Below are positions 23,050-34,177 of a stretch of 64,000 bases of DNA, one piece after another. Origin of the DNA: Acanthococcus lagerstroemiae (Eukaryota; Arthropoda; Insecta; Hemiptera; Eriococcidae); NCBI GenBank assembly GCA_031841125.1, contig CM063109.1, forward strand, positions 65,850,914 through 65,914,913, given 5' to 3'. Below the pieces are notes generated by a model. The model made no database searches, had not been told where the DNA came from, and saw only the letters and a list, made by a program, of their open reading frames with translations. Both the position numbers and the translations under genes were made by a program. Position 1 is the stretch's first letter; the number at the start of each line of letters is the position of its first letter.

Positions 23050-23298
23050 CAGTGGCGGATCCGTGGGGGGGGGGTGGTCCGGACACCCCCTTCGGGCCGA
23101 AGAAAAAAAACGTTGCGAAATCACATTATACATATAAAAATGTAGTGGGCGGGTACACCTGCGGTGCTGTAGTCCTGCGTGGACTTCAAAATATATCAAG
23201 AATCAACTGAGACATCCATCTCGGTTTTTTAGGGGGCGGAGGTGGAAAAAGTTTTATTTTCAAAACACCCCCTTGGAAAATTTTGAGATCCGCCACTG
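23050..23298 (+). mobile_element. Non-autonomous hAT-like element, 249 bp
   Basis: Ends CAGTGGCGGATC and inverted CAGTGGCGGATC. The flanks GGCCTAAT (23042-23049) and GGCCCAAT (23299-23306) agree at 7 of 8. The interior contains a run of ATCTCGGTTTTTTAGGGG and AAAACACCCCCTTGG. The element at 53543-53815 is a copy in the opposite orientation. Confidence 0.8.
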
Positions 23299-23416
23299 GG
23301 CCCAATGTACCGATCTTGAACAGCGGAGTTGTTCCTTCAAGATGTGGCAACACTGTCCACTTGTTGTTATCTTGATATCAGTCAGCCGGAACGAGATATG
23401 GCGGCTGATATTTTTT

Positions 23417-23902
23417 CAAGAACGAAAAAAGTGCTGTGCTATGTGACCGTGCCCGAAGAAAGGATACAATTATGGGTAGAAAAACTAGTTTTCAGCTTTT
23501 AACAGTTTCAGATAGAGGGAACCTTCCTCTTTTGAATGCAATTAGTTCCAGCATCGTAGCCTTAAAAATTAGTGCTCATTTCTAAAGTTAAGATGCTGAA
23601 GCAAATTGTATTCAAAAGTAAAGCACTGTAAACACGAGTACGCGCATACGCCATTTTGGATCCAACCGCGCCCGTCGATGCCGAATTGACTACGCAGTAC
23701 GGTCCGCGTAGTATGGATTCTGCATCCACGGGCACGGTTGCATCCAAAATGGCGTATGCGCGTACTTGTGTTTATATGTCCTCTATCAAAAAAGAAAGGT
23801 TCCCTCTATCTGAACTCGTCAAAAGCTCAAAATTGGTTTTTCACCCATATGTATCCTTTTTTCGGGCACGGTCACCTATATGTATATTTTTTGCGTAACT
23901 TG
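23417..23902. mobile_element. Fold-back element with GTGACCGTGCCCG arms
   Basis: GTGACCGTGCCCG (23443-23455) and its inverse (23863-23875) start arms that continue through GGATACA, TATGGGT, GATAGAGGGAACCTT and AAACAC to a nearly perfect 45 bp core palindrome at about 23640-23765 (TACGCGCATACGCCATTTTGG and inverse). Weak symmetry extends outward to about 23417 and 23902. The left arm is interrupted by the small MITE at 23530-23617. No coding capacity; open frames here mirror each other. Confidence 0.7.
23530..23617. mobile_element. 88 bp MITE nested in the fold-back arm
   Basis: TTTTGAATGCAATT...CAGCATC at the left is inverted as GATGCTG...AATTGTATTCAAAA at the right, about 26 bp arms with four differences. 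Its presence explains why the left arm of the surrounding palindrome is longer than the right. Confidence 0.6.
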
Positions 23903-25480
23903 GAGAATTCATTGTTTTAGTCCGATGGAATTTATCCGGAAATCAAACGTTAGATGATTAATTGTAGTTGGTTAACAATCGACGCCAGAAAAGTGAAATT
24001 TGACCATTATTTTAATTTGACAAACTAATGTTATAAATTTAATTACTAATTATTTTGAAAAAAAAATATGTTTATAATTAATTTCAAAAATCAATACTTT
24101 AAAAATAAGTCATCAAACATTTTTTTATTCAATTAATAAAATTTTTAGTTAAAATAGATTCAATTGGAATTGGTATAAACGTATGGAGAGCGTTGACCTT
24201 GAAAATGTTTTTGTTTATAAAAGTGCGAATATGTACTCAATTGGCACACTTAAAACAATTTCTGCGAGTAAAACCAATATTTTTGATTAAACTCGATTTT
24301 TAGGAATTTTCAAAGCAAAATTGAAATCTTTCTTATGGAAAGTTCTATGTTACACTACCCAGGTGCGCGATTCCTGATTATTCTTGGATTTTAAAGAAAA
24401 TTTAGCTGGGGTGTTTTCAAACCTACTACAACAGATTATGCCTTTAGGAGCACAACTTTTCGATAAAGAACCTTTTCTCCGACCAACCTACCCTGTATTT
24501 TAGATCGCGTGAAGGAAAATGAATATTAGCACCAGAAGCTCAAACTTCGAGTGGATCTATGAATATTATACTATGTGGGACGACATCTTAATTGGAAACT
24601 TGAATATTTTTCCAAATTTCAGATTTGCTTATGACTGATCAAAACTTTATTAAGGCCCATTACAGCAGTTTTTAACTCTTTGACAATGTTTAAAACTGTT
24701 TAACGTTTTTCTACGGACTTTTTCAAGAATATTCTGAGGCCTGATTTAAACTATTAGGACTTTTCCGATTAGTTTAGAGTGGACTCTGGACTAGCCCTGC
24801 CTCTGAAAGAAAGATTAGGATACCATAACCTCCTCCCGCGAAACATTCAATCTCAGAGATGTTAAAAACTTCTTTTTTTCTTGCTTCGAAAAATTGCACT
24901 TTTTTTATTTACCAAAACTGCTTTACTTCTATTGAAAAATAATTATTCGAATGAAAAATCGTTTGTCCTCCCGCTCCAATGATATCTAGTGATTGCCATC
25001 CGTGCCCCCAGGCTGGTCCGGTAGAAGAATTTCTTATGGGGTGAATTTTATATAGTATTGACGCCCATTTGTAAGCAATGCCAATAAAATTCCTTCAATG
25101 TTTAGGAACATTTATGTGAAAAAACTCCATTTTAGAGGATTGTGGAGGTGAAAAGGGTAACCCCTCTTAGAACCGGTTATGTCCGCAAGAGCTAATGTTG
25201 AAAAACCTGCAAAAGTGATCTATTCTTCGAATGAATATCGAGGGCCGCGGCCGAGCACTGACTCCACATGGGGGAAAACTTCCATTAGGCAACCATACTA
25301 CCTTTATATATCACACATACAAAATGCAAAAAGATAATTTCCCCTCGACTAATCTTTTTCTCTAAACGCGAATGCGGATCAATGCGGGGTAAATGAAAAT
25401 CTTCAAATGGGAAGGTCTAGTTTCTTTTTAGATGAAAACATTTTTTCTCTCCCCGAAAAGGTGGGCTCAAACGTACCACC
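23903..25480. other. No gene seen; short AAGACTC-like patch
   Basis: AT-rich. Positions 24640-24790 show the same drifted words as the AAGACTC arrays. Nothing else recognisable. Confidence 0.45.
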
Positions 25481-25484
25481 AACT

Positions 25485-26165
25485 TTGGTTTCTTAAACTA
25501 AATGATATCAACAAAATATCGAAATATGCTGGGTCGCTGATTTCGAAATTCACATCACATTTTTGAACCAGTTCCCGATTATAGCTCAAAATCGAAATTT
25601 TCACACCGAAAATGGGCAAAATTAACTTCGTTTGAAATACTGAATGAAGAACCGGGGTTCGCCGATTTCGAATATCGCGTATAAGATTTTTAATCCAACC
25701 CCAGCTTAGGGCCAAAAATTTTAATTCTGTATTCAAACTGGGTAAAATTGACTTTGGTTGAAGAAGTGAACTACTAATCGGGACAGGAATATATTTGTTA
25801 ATTTCGAATATCTCATCATATCAAAAGTTCACTTTTGAAAAGATAGGAAAAAAAAATAGCCAAATTTATCTCTCCTGGAAAATTAAACGAAGTAACGAAA
25901 CAGGAGTTTTGGAGTCCCTGATTTCGTAAATTTCACTAGATTTTTCATCCATTCCGAGTTAGGCTTCAAATTTTGAAATCTCATAATTAGGATGGACAAA
26001 ATTGACCTTACTCGGAAATTTGAATAATATATTGAAATCAAGGTTTCTTGGGTCATTGATTCATCAAATTTCATCAAATTTTTCATCCTACTTGATTCTG
26101 ACCAATCCAAAAAGTCATTCCTGAAATGAGCAGAAGTGATCTCATTCGGATATGGCTTCAAAGAA
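25485..26165. repeat. Dispersed satellite, array B
   Basis: (C)TGATTTCGAAATTCACATCA and drifted versions recur near 25540, 25665, 25800, 25918 and 26055 (spacings 118-137), each followed by the words seen at 9.4-10.6 kb (GGCAAAATTGAC, TTTCGTTTGAAA). About five monomers. Confidence 0.65.
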
Positions 26166-26310
26166 ATCTGATTCTGATATGGACGTAGGCTACGTAAAAT
26201 GTTCGTTAGGCTGAAGAATCTTTTCTTTTTTTTTTTAGTGATAAAAGACGACGAGTATTAGGAGCTATGAACTAGAGAAAATTTAGTCTATTCTGAATGA
26301 CACTGGCTCT

Positions 26311-26339
26311 ATAAAAAAAAAAAAAAAAAAAAAAAAAAA
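26311..26339 (+). repeat. Poly-A tract
   Basis: 28 or 29 A in a row, possibly the tail of an unrecognised retroposon. No upstream element identified. Confidence 0.8.
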
Positions 26340-26849
26340 GTTAAAAAAGAAGAAAGAAGATTGACTATTTGCATGGCAAATAAAAAAAGCGAACTAGTTC
26401 ACAAAAAAAAAGAAAGAAATTGTAGAAACTGCAACTCAGTGTTATAAAGGACTCTGTGTCGGGTATTGTCCAAAGAAATCTAAGTTTCTCTGCGAACAGA
26501 AAAAGAAGCAGTATCGCCTTTCCTAGAAAGCGAAATAAAGTCGACATTTAAAAAGCTAAAAATAAGGAAAGTGGCTGGCCCTAACAACATTGATTTTAAA
26601 CATTTTGGAGGATCTCTTTATCCTGCAAGTAAAAGACATATTCAACCAAATGCTCGAGATGGGATAGTTACCTCTTACCCGTGGAAATGGCTGAAATCAT
26701 CCTATTGTTCAAAAATAAAGAACTACAGACCTACCAGCTTAACCTCAAATCTGAGCAAACTTTTTATGAAAGTTCTAGAGAACAGAATGTACTAACAACT
26801 AGATAATTGTCCAAGTGCAAAGCAAGCAACCAGAGACGAAACTTGTTTT

Positions 26850-27099
26850 CAGTTGGGGGGGGGGGGGGAGAAGAAAATTTTGCCGACAAATATTTTTTTT
26901 AACTAGGAATTCGCCGACAAAATTTGTGTAAAACATTGAAAATTTGCCGATTTTTCAATCAAAATATTTTCTAATCGAAAAAATAAAACAAACAAACAAA
27001 CATTCTTAAAAAATGAAAAATTGAAAAGAACAGTTTTAAAATTTGCCGACTGCCAAATTCTAGGGGGGAGAGGGGACCCCCACATTGTTTTGTCCCTGC
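26850..27099 (-). mobile_element. hAT-like element of the C-block type, inverted
   Basis: G-run, repeated GCCGACAAA words, ACAAACAAACAAACATTC, then TTTGCCGACTGCCAAATTC and a C/G-rich end GTTTTGTCCCTG. It is the inverse of the C blocks at 14.5-17.3 kb. It interrupts the LINE reverse transcriptase between the NYRP region and the QVGF region. Flanks TCAGTTGG and CAAGTAGG agree at 5 of 8, so ends are approximate. Confidence 0.55.
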
Positions 27100-27415
27100 A
27101 AGTAGGTTTTATAGAAAAAATTTCAGCCGCCGACCAGATATTCATTCCGAACCAAATTATAGAAAAAAGCCTTAGAGTACAATCCAGGATGTTTATTGAC
27201 AACAAAGCATTTGATATAGTGGCCCACTCTTACTCATGTCCCTTCAAAGTTTACAAAGTTGAAAAATTCGTATAAAGGCTCTTCCGCCTATGTGAAAATG
27301 GATGAAAAAAGAAAACCATTTGATATCCAAGCGGAGTCAGGCTGGGCGATCCGTTTTCTTCTAACCTTTTTGATGCTGCCCTAGAAAATTTTTTTAACAA
27401 CTTAGACTGTATGGA

Positions 27416-27561
27416 CTGAGGCCTACTTTCTCAATCTCTAGTTAGCGCTTATCTAGTGGTTAAAGTACCGGCTAACTATTCGGTAGATGGAGTACCGAAT
27501 GAGGATGTCTAATGGTTAGCTAACAAGTGATTTGACTGGAGATTGAGAAAGTGGGCCTCAG
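27416..27561. mobile_element. 146 bp MITE inside the LINE palm
   Basis: CTGAGGCCTACTTTCTCAAT and its inverse at the right end form arms of about 23 bp with one mismatch. Removing it brings the ...NNLDCMD and GITING segments of the reverse transcriptase together. Target duplication not clear. Confidence 0.7.
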
Positions 27562-28390
27562 AGAGGAATAACTATAAATGGTAAAAGGCTAAATAACTCC
27601 TCAGGTATGAGGATGACGCGGTACGGATCACATCCAGCCTAGAAGAGCTTGAAATAATGGTCAAGGAACTGACTGAAAGTAGCAAGGAAGCTGGGTTGGA
27701 AATTGACGTAGAGAAAATCAATATTCTTTTGAATCCAAAAATTAAAGAAATAGTCATAATTAATGGTCAGGAAATAGAATGGCTAGATGGGGTAGTATAC
27801 CAGGATCAGATGACCTAATTTAAAGATAAAATATTAGAAAGGAAATTAGCAAACGAATTAATTACAGTTGGAAAAATTACTGGTCCCTCGAAAATATTTT
27901 CAAAAGTAAATTCACTTACAAAACTAAATTAAAAATCTGACCATTCTGCACTCTGTCAGTCCTGACATATGAGGCACAAATCTGGGTATTAAGACAAATA
28001 CCGAAAGACTGCGAACGACGCAAAGAGCAATGGAAAGAAGCTAATTGGGTGCTAGAAAAAGAGACAAAGTCAAAAATAAAGTAATTATAGGGGAAAAACA
28101 GGCGCTGTGAATGTAACCCATTCCATAAAAAAATTGAAGAGCAATTTTTCAGGTTGGATATCGAGACAGGTGGAGAGGTGGACTTTATGGAGTGGATACT
28201 CCTGCAAAGTAAAAGATCAAGGGGTAGATCGCGGATGAGGTGAATAGATGAAATAAGAAGGGAGGCGAGGATGAAATGGAGCCAAGATGCTGAAGGGGTG
28301 AAATGGCATGTGTGCGGGGAGGCATTTGCCTGCAGGTGAGGTATGTACAGTGGGGGACGGCAAAGGGGTACCCCAGGGCGGATCACTGCG

Positions 28391-29505
28391 ATGGCATAAG
28401 CTTATTGGGAAATCGTACGATGTATTTTGTTTTTGTACTTTCTTTAGCCTTAATGTGTGACCTAAACCTCAAGTCCCATGTACAATACTGTCCGCGTGCT
28501 GCCTAAATAAATAATTAGGCTAAAGAAATAAGTAAACAAAACGAAAAACTGTAAGCATTAAACCCCAACAAAATGAAAAAGTGAACGCAATGGGGTATTT
28601 TGTTGTGCAAAAACGTTGAAAGTGAACGCAATATGTTATCAAGCTTCGCAAAAATCCTAAAAATTAGAGTTATCAGTGCGAGTACAGAATTGCAGCCATG
28701 TTCGTGAATCAGATTATCTCTGGGGGCGCTCTTTCAAAATGAATTATTTCACTGTCTGTCTTCATATCAGGGTTCGTAAATTTTGGGCATGTACAAATGC
28801 AGGACGAAGGCTCTTTTTGTACTTTCGTTTTTGTTCTCACATTTATGATCTGGTTCCCGTCTCTGTTATCACTGCCCCGTTTTCGTGTGTTCTACGCCGA
28901 CCCGAACCAAGTCGATTCACCTTTCTTTTTTCCTTCGTTTCAGAAATGTTACTATAAAGTTCAACGAACTAGCCTAATGAATGGTTCTCAGATAGATGCT
29001 CACAAAAAGAAGGGAGAAAAAAGAACGTTCGTGTGATTATAATATGAAAATTTATAAAAATAGATGATTTTATTAGTTTAACGAAGCCGACGTTAATGGA
29101 TCTTATTATTCCGACTTCACAGACTGTTCTAAACTCTGAAGTTAGTAAAATTTGAAATACGCAACAAAAAATAATTTCAGGTTTTTATATCCAGTTTTGA
29201 ACAATATCTCGAAAACTGGACACGTTATTGTGAGGCGAGCTCAGCGAGGGTTATATTTTGTTTTTATTGTCCGAGCTATACACCCAGTCTTGTCTGCCAG
29301 CGCGCAATGAAAGAAAAATTACGCGCTGCCGACATCGAAAAATCGGCTATCATAAAAGGTGCGAGTTCCTAATTTTTCCGTGTCCATCGGAGGTCGTATT
29401 CATTTTCATCCAGGCAAATGAAGACGAAGTTCACGATACAACGACTTGTTCGTCTTTTTGCGGTGTGCGAATTAAGAATAATGAGTACAGGGTTACAACT
29501 GTAGA
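28391..29505. other. No gene seen; LINE 3' region then AT-rich DNA
   Basis: The first ~150 bases after the LINE frame may be its 3' untranslated region (AATAAATAAT near 28507). Afterwards several short plus frames (28676-29036, 29258-29554) without recognisable domains. Confidence 0.4.
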
Positions 29506-29510
29506 ATTTT

Positions 29511-29732
29511 GTGTCGATAAGATTCCCAAAAATTCCCAAAACTCTGGCGATTGAAGTGGACGTAGTTAAGTCACGAATACCTGACTACTCCCAAGACGAA
29601 ATCCATGCTGAAGAAACGATCTGGCATCTCATCGCTGAATGCTGCAACCCCAACAAATTACAAGGACTATCTGCAGACCGCAAACTCTTGAGAAAAATCT
29701 TCGAACGATTAGAGCTCGTTTTATGTTTATAG
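29511..29732 (+). pseudogene. Possible C-terminal remnant of an R1/jockey-type LINE
   Basis: The 73-codon frame contains AEETIWHLIAEC, which resembles the EET-x-x-H-x-x-x-x-C half of the zinc-knuckle found near the end of R1/jockey-type LINE proteins. The two preceding cysteines of the motif are not visible, and nothing else of a LINE is seen around it. Alternative: chance match. Confidence 0.25.
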
Positions 29733-29734
29733 CC

Positions 29735-31330
29735 TAAGTTCAATAGCTCGAGTATAAAAATTCATTTTGGCTCTCTCGGGTGAAACTTCAGTTAGGTTCG
29801 CCGTGACTTTCAGGGTAGAAACTAGAATAGTGTCCTGATGACGTACAATGAATTTTAGCTGGTCGGTGCTATTCTTCTTATTTGCATTTATTTATGGCAT
29901 AGACCTCCCAATTCAAGTACTGATTGAGCGGGATAATATTTGAAAATGTCTTCAAAAGTTGAGGCAGTTAAATACTGATTAGCACTAAAGAAGATCTCTC
30001 CAACTCTCTCGAAGTCCAATACGTCTCTCTTATTCAGTCTATCTTGTCTGCCTAGCATCTACTATATAACCATGTCCCTAAGAGAGGAACTCCTCCGTCA
30101 GTCAAAATACAGGATCTAAAAGTTTATATCTTTTAAGCTATGCATTCACAACGTCTCTGTCTCTCGGTTTCCCTTTTCTTCCCCTCGTATCCTTCAAAAA
30201 GTATAAGAACCTGGTGTCCGTTATCTTCTCCAGTTTATCCGATAATCCTAATCCGGAATTCGAAAACTCAAGTTATTCATTTCCACTTATCTCTTCTCCG
30301 AGGTTTACTTAAACAAGCGAAGAGAAGCGCCACGTAATGGTCCAAAATCGTGAAATCGAAAGTACGAATTAGAAAATTGAAGTTCAGATAGAAAATGCCG
30401 GGGAGAATCGTGAGTAAGGGGAGGGGGGCGCAGTTAAAACGTCTGACTACTGACCTTTTTTTTTTGTCTATTATGTTGGAAATCCAGTCCTACTTAGTGT
30501 GAATGGGAGGGGGGGAGTTAGAAACCGATGGTGCTATTGAAATTTCAAAATAATCGGAGGTAACCATATTCTGTAACGATACATTGTATTTTTATATCCT
30601 GAACAGCTACCCTGTCGCCGTCTTGTGGCGATAATTGAAAATTTTTCAGAAGAAAATAAGTCATTGTTGTCCCTGATTTGAAGGAAAATTGGCGTCCAGC
30701 TTACTTAGTCATGCGAGCTCTCATTCTTACCATTTTTATTGTTAAAACGAGGGGGAGCAAAATAATACTAGCGCCTCTCAGCTTCTGGATGAGGAGCAAG
30801 CACTCCCTTGCCCCCGGCTCCAGTGCCCACGAGTTCAAATCAAAAACTGATAGTGCTGTATGGGTGCGCTCCTTACCTTAGATCACTGAAATCAAATCTG
30901 AACTACTTTCTTCGTTGTTTTTTGGATCCGTTTGTACGTACTATGCTTTTTTATGTAATCCGGTCAACATCGTGTCACCAATACATCTTCTTAGCAGGGC
31001 TGTATTTGGGATTTGGAGGCTCTGTGTGTGTGTGGGGGGGGCTTCCTCCTTCCTTCTCCCCACTCGTGGAAATTCCGACTATCAATTGAGAAACTGGGAA
31101 GTCAGCCAGGGAAATTAAACAGTGATAACCTTTTTTTTTCTTTCTTGTCCACTGAAATTCTGAGAGTCAAAATCGAAAAAATAATGAGAAGAGAAGTTTT
31201 TCTTTCGTTGCTCGTCAACTGGAATTTGTAAATTTCAGTCAAGATTTTTGGTGTTTCCTCTCTCTTCCCTAGAACATGCTCTTTGCGCCAACCCTGAGAC
31301 TTATATACTAACAACTCCAGCCACATTAAG
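29735..31330. other. No gene seen
   Basis: AT-rich with G-runs near 30420 and 30509. CAGGGCTGTATTTGGGATTTGG near 30995 resembles a hAT-type left end followed by a TG microsatellite and G-run (31021-31048), but no matching right end was found. Short frames at 30678-31231 show no domain. Confidence 0.4.
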
Positions 31331-31746
31331 CTTGAAGATTTTCACAAATTTGATGAGAACGCTACACAACTTTTGTAGTCTCATTAAAAATTATATGGGA
31401 CTCTTACAGCTTTTTTAAGGTCGCATCAAACTCTTCAATACTCACTCAAACTTCGTTGTGGGACTCTTAAGCGCATTTAAAATTCTTTGGGACATTTTTA
31501 GCTATTTCTACGACTCGCAGACTTGCTTATAACTCTATCAGATACTTTTAGCCTCATCCAAGCATGTTTAAGCCTCATCTAAACTCGAAAGTGCTGAACA
31601 ACTTTTCTAAACTGGTTTAGAATTCTTTTAGGACCGTTTAACCTTTTCAAAACTTCATACAAATCCTTAAAACTTGATGAATATGCTGTAAGAGCGTACG
31701 ACTCATAGATTCGCTCAAAACTCGTTCAGATACTTCTACTATCATT

Positions 31747-32667
31747 CAGGCCCGTAGCCAGCCATCTGCAGTAGGGGGTGCTGACTGTTTATCGGGGGGG
31801 GGGAGGCTTGAGGATACACATAGTATATACTGTAAAGATTGCTACGAGGCAGTAGTGTAGCCAAGGGGGGCGAAGGGGGAAATGCCCTCAAGGCACCTGA
31901 AATTGAATTGTAAAATATGCAAAAATGAGCAATTTTCCGCCTTTAAAACACGTTTTTTCGAAAAAATTTTGCTCGAGCAGTAATTTTACCCTCATTTTTA
32001 ATAAATAATCTTCTAATATTGGCAATTTTTAAAAAATACCTCAATTTTCGACTTTTTCTCCCCTGAAAATCTTATTTTGAAGCCCCTCCACCCTTGGAAA
32101 AATCCTGGCTGCGCCACTGATTGAGGTTGGTCTCAAAATTCAAAGTAAAAACTGGTGATTCAGCTTACCGACAACCCATTGAAAAAAAAATTGAATATAT
32201 CGTGTGAAAAAAGATTAACACTTTTACAACGATAGAATTTTCGAACTTTTGGAAGTAAAATATTCTATTTCTGTCGACTTATCAAGTTATCAGTGTTCTC
32301 AAACAGCCATACAGGCATTTAGCCATTAATTTTCAATATGAAGTGGATCGCGAGACTACCACTATCTTTGTGAATTGTAATGTGACAGAAGAAAAAGTAC
32401 TGCGGGTCTGATACTGCTGGATGGACACTCGGGCCTTTTTCTTGTGACACGTGATATAAAGAACGACAAACACACGATTCGTCTATCTTTCAAAGCCAAA
32501 TCAGGGTTGATAAGTTTATAAATATTAAAATGTAGTGGAAAGTAGAGTTTTGAACAAAACTAGCGAGAAAAATATATGGAATTCGTTATTTTTATTCACG
32601 AAATTTTGCCAGGGGGGCTTCGGTAAGCGCTAGGGGGTGCTTTAGCACCCTTCTGGCTACGGGCCTA
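31747..32667. mobile_element. Non-autonomous hAT-like element, 921 bp
   Basis: Left CAGGCCCGTAGCCAG; right inverted TAGGCCCGTAGCCAG (14 of 15). Flanks CTATCATT (31739-31746) and CCATCATT (32668-32675) agree at 7 of 8. No transposase coding. A second hAT-like element (31850-32119) lies inside. Confidence 0.85.
31850..32119. mobile_element. hAT-like element nested in the previous one
   Basis: Left CAGTAGTGTAGCCAAGGGGGG; right inverted CAGTGGCGCAGCCAGGATTTT. The interior has a G-rich to C-rich layout typical of the other copies here. Flanks match only at GAGG, so the duplication is decayed. 270 bp. Confidence 0.6.
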
Positions 32668-32954
32668 CCATCATTTAATATCTGGTTTAAGGGTCTTCCA
32701 AACTTGATTAGGACTCAATAAGGAGCTTTTAAACTTGATTGAAATGCTGTAAGACTCCCGGATTATTTAAAATTCTCCGAGACACTTCCAACTTTTTTAA
32801 AAACTGCACTAAGCTTTTTAACTCTTTTCAACCTCGTTTAAAGCGCTATACGGCCCGTCTACATTTCAGACTCATTTAAACTCTTTCAAACCTATTAAGC
32901 TCCTTCCAGATTTTCTCAGGACTCTTCCAGACTGAATTAAGACTCAGTATGACT

Positions 32955-33250
32955 ATTTATGTGGTATAAAACAGGAGTGGTAAGAAGCGGCTCCTGTAGG
33001 TACTGTGGAGAAGAGGAAGAAACCTCGATCCATATCATATGTTGGTGCTCAGTAATAGCCGGGACAAGACGCGAAGCATTGGGCTAGAATATCCAGCACC
33101 CAGTGAAGTCAAAGGGATAGAGCTAAGTAAAATTCTCACTTTGGCTATAAAAGTGAGGCTACTGAGCTGATCCTTAACAGCAACTTGAGGAATAGTGCAA
33201 TGAACTGTAAAGTCTGAACGCTCGGCGCATAAAGCGCCACCTCACACACA
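32955..33250 (+). pseudogene. LINE protein C-terminal zinc-knuckle remnant
   Basis: KTGVVRSGSCRYCGEEEETS followed by IHIICWCSVIAGTRREALG: a C-x2-C-x8-H-x4-C knuckle of the kind that ends RT proteins of R1, jockey and I-type LINEs (C-C-H-C with an EET before the histidine). About 30 codons before a TAG stop, then 150 bases that could be 3' untranslated sequence. It interrupts the AAGACTC array. Only the last part of the element is present, as expected for a 5'-truncated insertion. Confidence 0.65.
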
Positions 33251-33340
33251 AATGAATGATAGTACGACTCTCTGAAATTTGATAAAAATGCCTTAAGACT
33301 GATCCGAACTTATTTGAAACTCTTTCATACCAGGTTGTTC

Positions 33341-33609
33341 CAGGAGCGCGGGAAGAAACATTTTTCCGAGGGGGGGGGGCACTTATGAAGAAATTTTTCG
33401 GGCAAATAATAATAGTATGGCGGTATAGCGATTAAAATATTTGTTGGAAAAAAATTCAGAAGGCCTGTGTAATTAATAATGGACTTTAATTCAGTTATAT
33501 ACCTGTAATTTGAGTTTGACCGAGGTGGCAAAATGATACTTTTGCCCCGTGATCAGTTGATGGGGGGGGGCAAATGCCCCTCTTGCCTCCCCATCTCCGG
33601 CGCCCCATG
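33341..33609. mobile_element. Non-autonomous hAT-like element, 269 bp
   Basis: Left CAGGAGCGCGGGAAGA; right inverted CATGGGGCGCCGGAGATGGG. Flanks GGTTGTTC and GGCTCTTC agree at 6 of 8. G-run near 33370 and 33560. It lies in the AAGACTC array. Confidence 0.55.
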
Positions 33610-34022
33610 GGCTCTTCTAAACTTAACACTCTTTCATGTTATTCCAGAGGTCTGTTCAAACTCCCTAAGACTCTTCTGAACTCATTTAAAACTTACTTCT
33701 ATACTTTTTCAAGCCCTATAAGGCTGATTCAGGCTTCTTCAAAATTATTGTCAGTTTCCGCCAGGCTTGATCAAGACTTAACATTTTTTAGAAGAAACCG
33801 ATTCTGAACTTAGGTTATTTCTAGCGGAACGATGAATTTATTTTGAAAACTTTCTTACGATAAATACATGTTTTTGTTTGAGAGTTACGATGAGGTGGGG
33901 GAATGTATTTTTGTGCCTCTCTAGAAGTGCAAAATGGTGAGCCAATTCTTACACTTCTGATGCAAATTCATCCGTTGCGGAGGATAAAAATAATTACCTA
34001 TATACAATACATAGGATCACTT

Positions 34023-34127
34023 GGTGGAGTGTATGGCGATGCACGCATGCCAAATTGGCTCCCCGAACCCCACACCCGTGGCCCCGGAGACTATCTTTTC
34101 GAGTATTGCGTCGGTAACGAGAGAGAC
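34023..34127 (+). repeat. ~110 bp GC-rich repeat, diverged copy 1
   Basis: Shares GTATGGCGATGCACGCATGC and, in drifted form, the rest of the unit described at 34178-34287. The TACCC/GGGTA hairpin is damaged in this copy. No flanking duplication seen. Confidence 0.7.
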
Positions 34128-34177
34128 GTCTTGAGGCTGGCCCGAACCCTCATTTCGCCTATCCTAATACTCAGAAT

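Larger units (their letters stand above)
26535..28390 (+). pseudogene. RTE-like LINE reverse transcriptase, broken by insertions and frameshifts
   Basis: Scattered frames follow the domain order of a non-LTR reverse transcriptase. From 26540: FKKLKIRKVAGPNNIDF (usual KxPGPDGI), then NYRPTSLTSNLSKLF. From about 27095: GFIEKISAADQIF...IIEK...FIDNKAFDIVAH. From about 27340, after a frameshift: GVRLGDPFSSNLFD (usual GVRQGDPLSP). From 27570: GITINGKRLNN, frameshift, RYEDDAV, which is the catalytic YADD palm motif changed to YEDD. Then ELTESSKEAGLEIDVEKIN, SVLTYEAQIWVL (usual PVLTYGAxTW) and, at 28180-28345, RSRGRSRM...IDEIRREARMKW...EAFA. A hAT-like element (26850-27099) and a MITE (27416-27561) sit inside. 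No endonuclease domain was seen upstream. Dead copy. Confidence 0.85.
31335..33800. repeat. Degenerate AAGACTC minisatellite, array 3, interrupted by several insertions
   Basis: Drifted (A)AGACTCTT, CTTTTNAAACT and TTTAAAACT words fill 31335-31738, 32676-32950, 33255-33335 and 33618-33800. The gaps are occupied by a hAT-like element, a LINE tail and a second hAT-like element, so this was one continuous array of about 1 kb. Confidence 0.65.

Noticed and set aside
27916..28386. 156-codon minus-strand frame
   Set aside because: It lies opposite recognisable plus-strand LINE words (LTYEAQIW, IDEIRREARMKW, EAFA); no domain on the minus strand.
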